Below, in pieces: positions 63,814-64,000 of a stretch of 64,000 nucleotides of DNA. A model generated the notes under the pieces. That model worked only from the letters and a program-made list of their open reading frames with translations. It was not told the origin of the DNA and searched no databases. The position numbers and the translations under genes are program-made. Source of the stretch: Aradus depressus (lineage: Eukaryota; Arthropoda; Insecta; Hemiptera; Aradidae); contig OY759215.1 in the NCBI GenBank assembly GCA_963662175.1, forward strand, positions 55,321,213 to 55,385,212, in the 5' to 3' direction. Each line of letters opens with the position of its first letter. The stretch's first letter is position 1.

Positions 63814-64000
63814 GTCTATTATCGGTTGAAAGCTTAGTTTTGAGTTGATTTATAAGTTTGGAAAGAGTGTAGCCCGGGGGGCTAAACTCGAACCGGGATT
63901 CCAGGGAAATTGGTGTTTATGTTCGAGGCGTGACTTGATCACCCACCCACTGCGTCTCCTTACGATGGTACACATGTTAAACCACACGAGAACACTTCTA
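63814..64000. other. Right edge, nothing recognised
   Basis: No gene signal before the window ends. Confidence 0.4.

Noticed and set aside
63583..63848. Repetitive protein frames of 74-84 residues
   Set aside because: They exist only because a 39-bp minisatellite unit is divisible by three; no gene signal around them.

Overview
The window is AT-rich nuclear DNA of an arthropod, most likely an insect. The reasons are spliced genes with ordinary GT-AG introns, a dense mixture of Jockey-, R1- and RTE-like LINE relics, Ty3/gypsy and Tigger elements, two tRNA-derived SINE families, and SINE tails built of CCTAA, the complement of the common insect telomere unit TTAGG. I cannot name the order or species. 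Most of the 64 kb is repeat; little is host coding sequence.

Host genes. (i) Minus strand, 10333 to 1444: three exons whose phases fit (0/0, 0/2, 2/2). They encode the last helix of a PTB-like domain, a proline/serine-rich linker, and the first residues of an SH2-like domain. This is probably a phosphotyrosine adaptor whose other exons lie upstream and off the left edge. (ii) Two intronless minus-strand paralogues (22044-22484 and 33791-34225) encode four-pass membrane proteins with a Cys-rich N-terminus, LAPTM-like. They lie in a duplicated block of about 1.5 kb that includes the 5' leaders. (iii) Three short exon-like segments on the minus strand (58186-58218, 56953-57009, 54580-54648) have strong splice signals but no recognised product.

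Mobile DNA. A complete, very young Ty3/gypsy retrotransposon fills 23792-32549: 590-bp LTRs with no difference seen by eye, a 4-bp ATAT target duplication, gag with two zinc knuckles, and pol with protease, RT, RNase H and a D,D35E integrase. Gag and pol are joined by a textbook -1 frameshift site (A AAA AAC then TAA). A second -1 shift inside gag falls on an A7 run. A 2.7-kb tract between pol and the 3' LTR has tandem repeats and no recognisable env. Other datable insertions with target duplications are an R1-like LINE tail (37496-38110), a Jockey-like tail (41015-41472), a SINE1 (20010-20350) and a SINE2 (10798-11025). A Tigger-type MITE (16389-16876) keeps the first transposase codons.

The most interesting signal is a set of fold-back elements (12.9-13.1, 17.4-17.6, 20.5-20.8, 23.2-23.5 and 56.3-56.8 kb). 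Their arms carry 36-42-nt motifs with all the parts of a hammerhead ribozyme: CUGANGA, stem II, GAA, a self-complementary stem III, a C cleavage site and a closing stem I. Stems I, II and III differ in sequence between element families but still pair. The stem III palindromes suggest action as dimers, as known for some retroelement hammerheads.

The rest is a patchwork of two abundant unclassified families (called C and D here), fold-back MITEs, micro- and minisatellites and unassigned AT-rich DNA.
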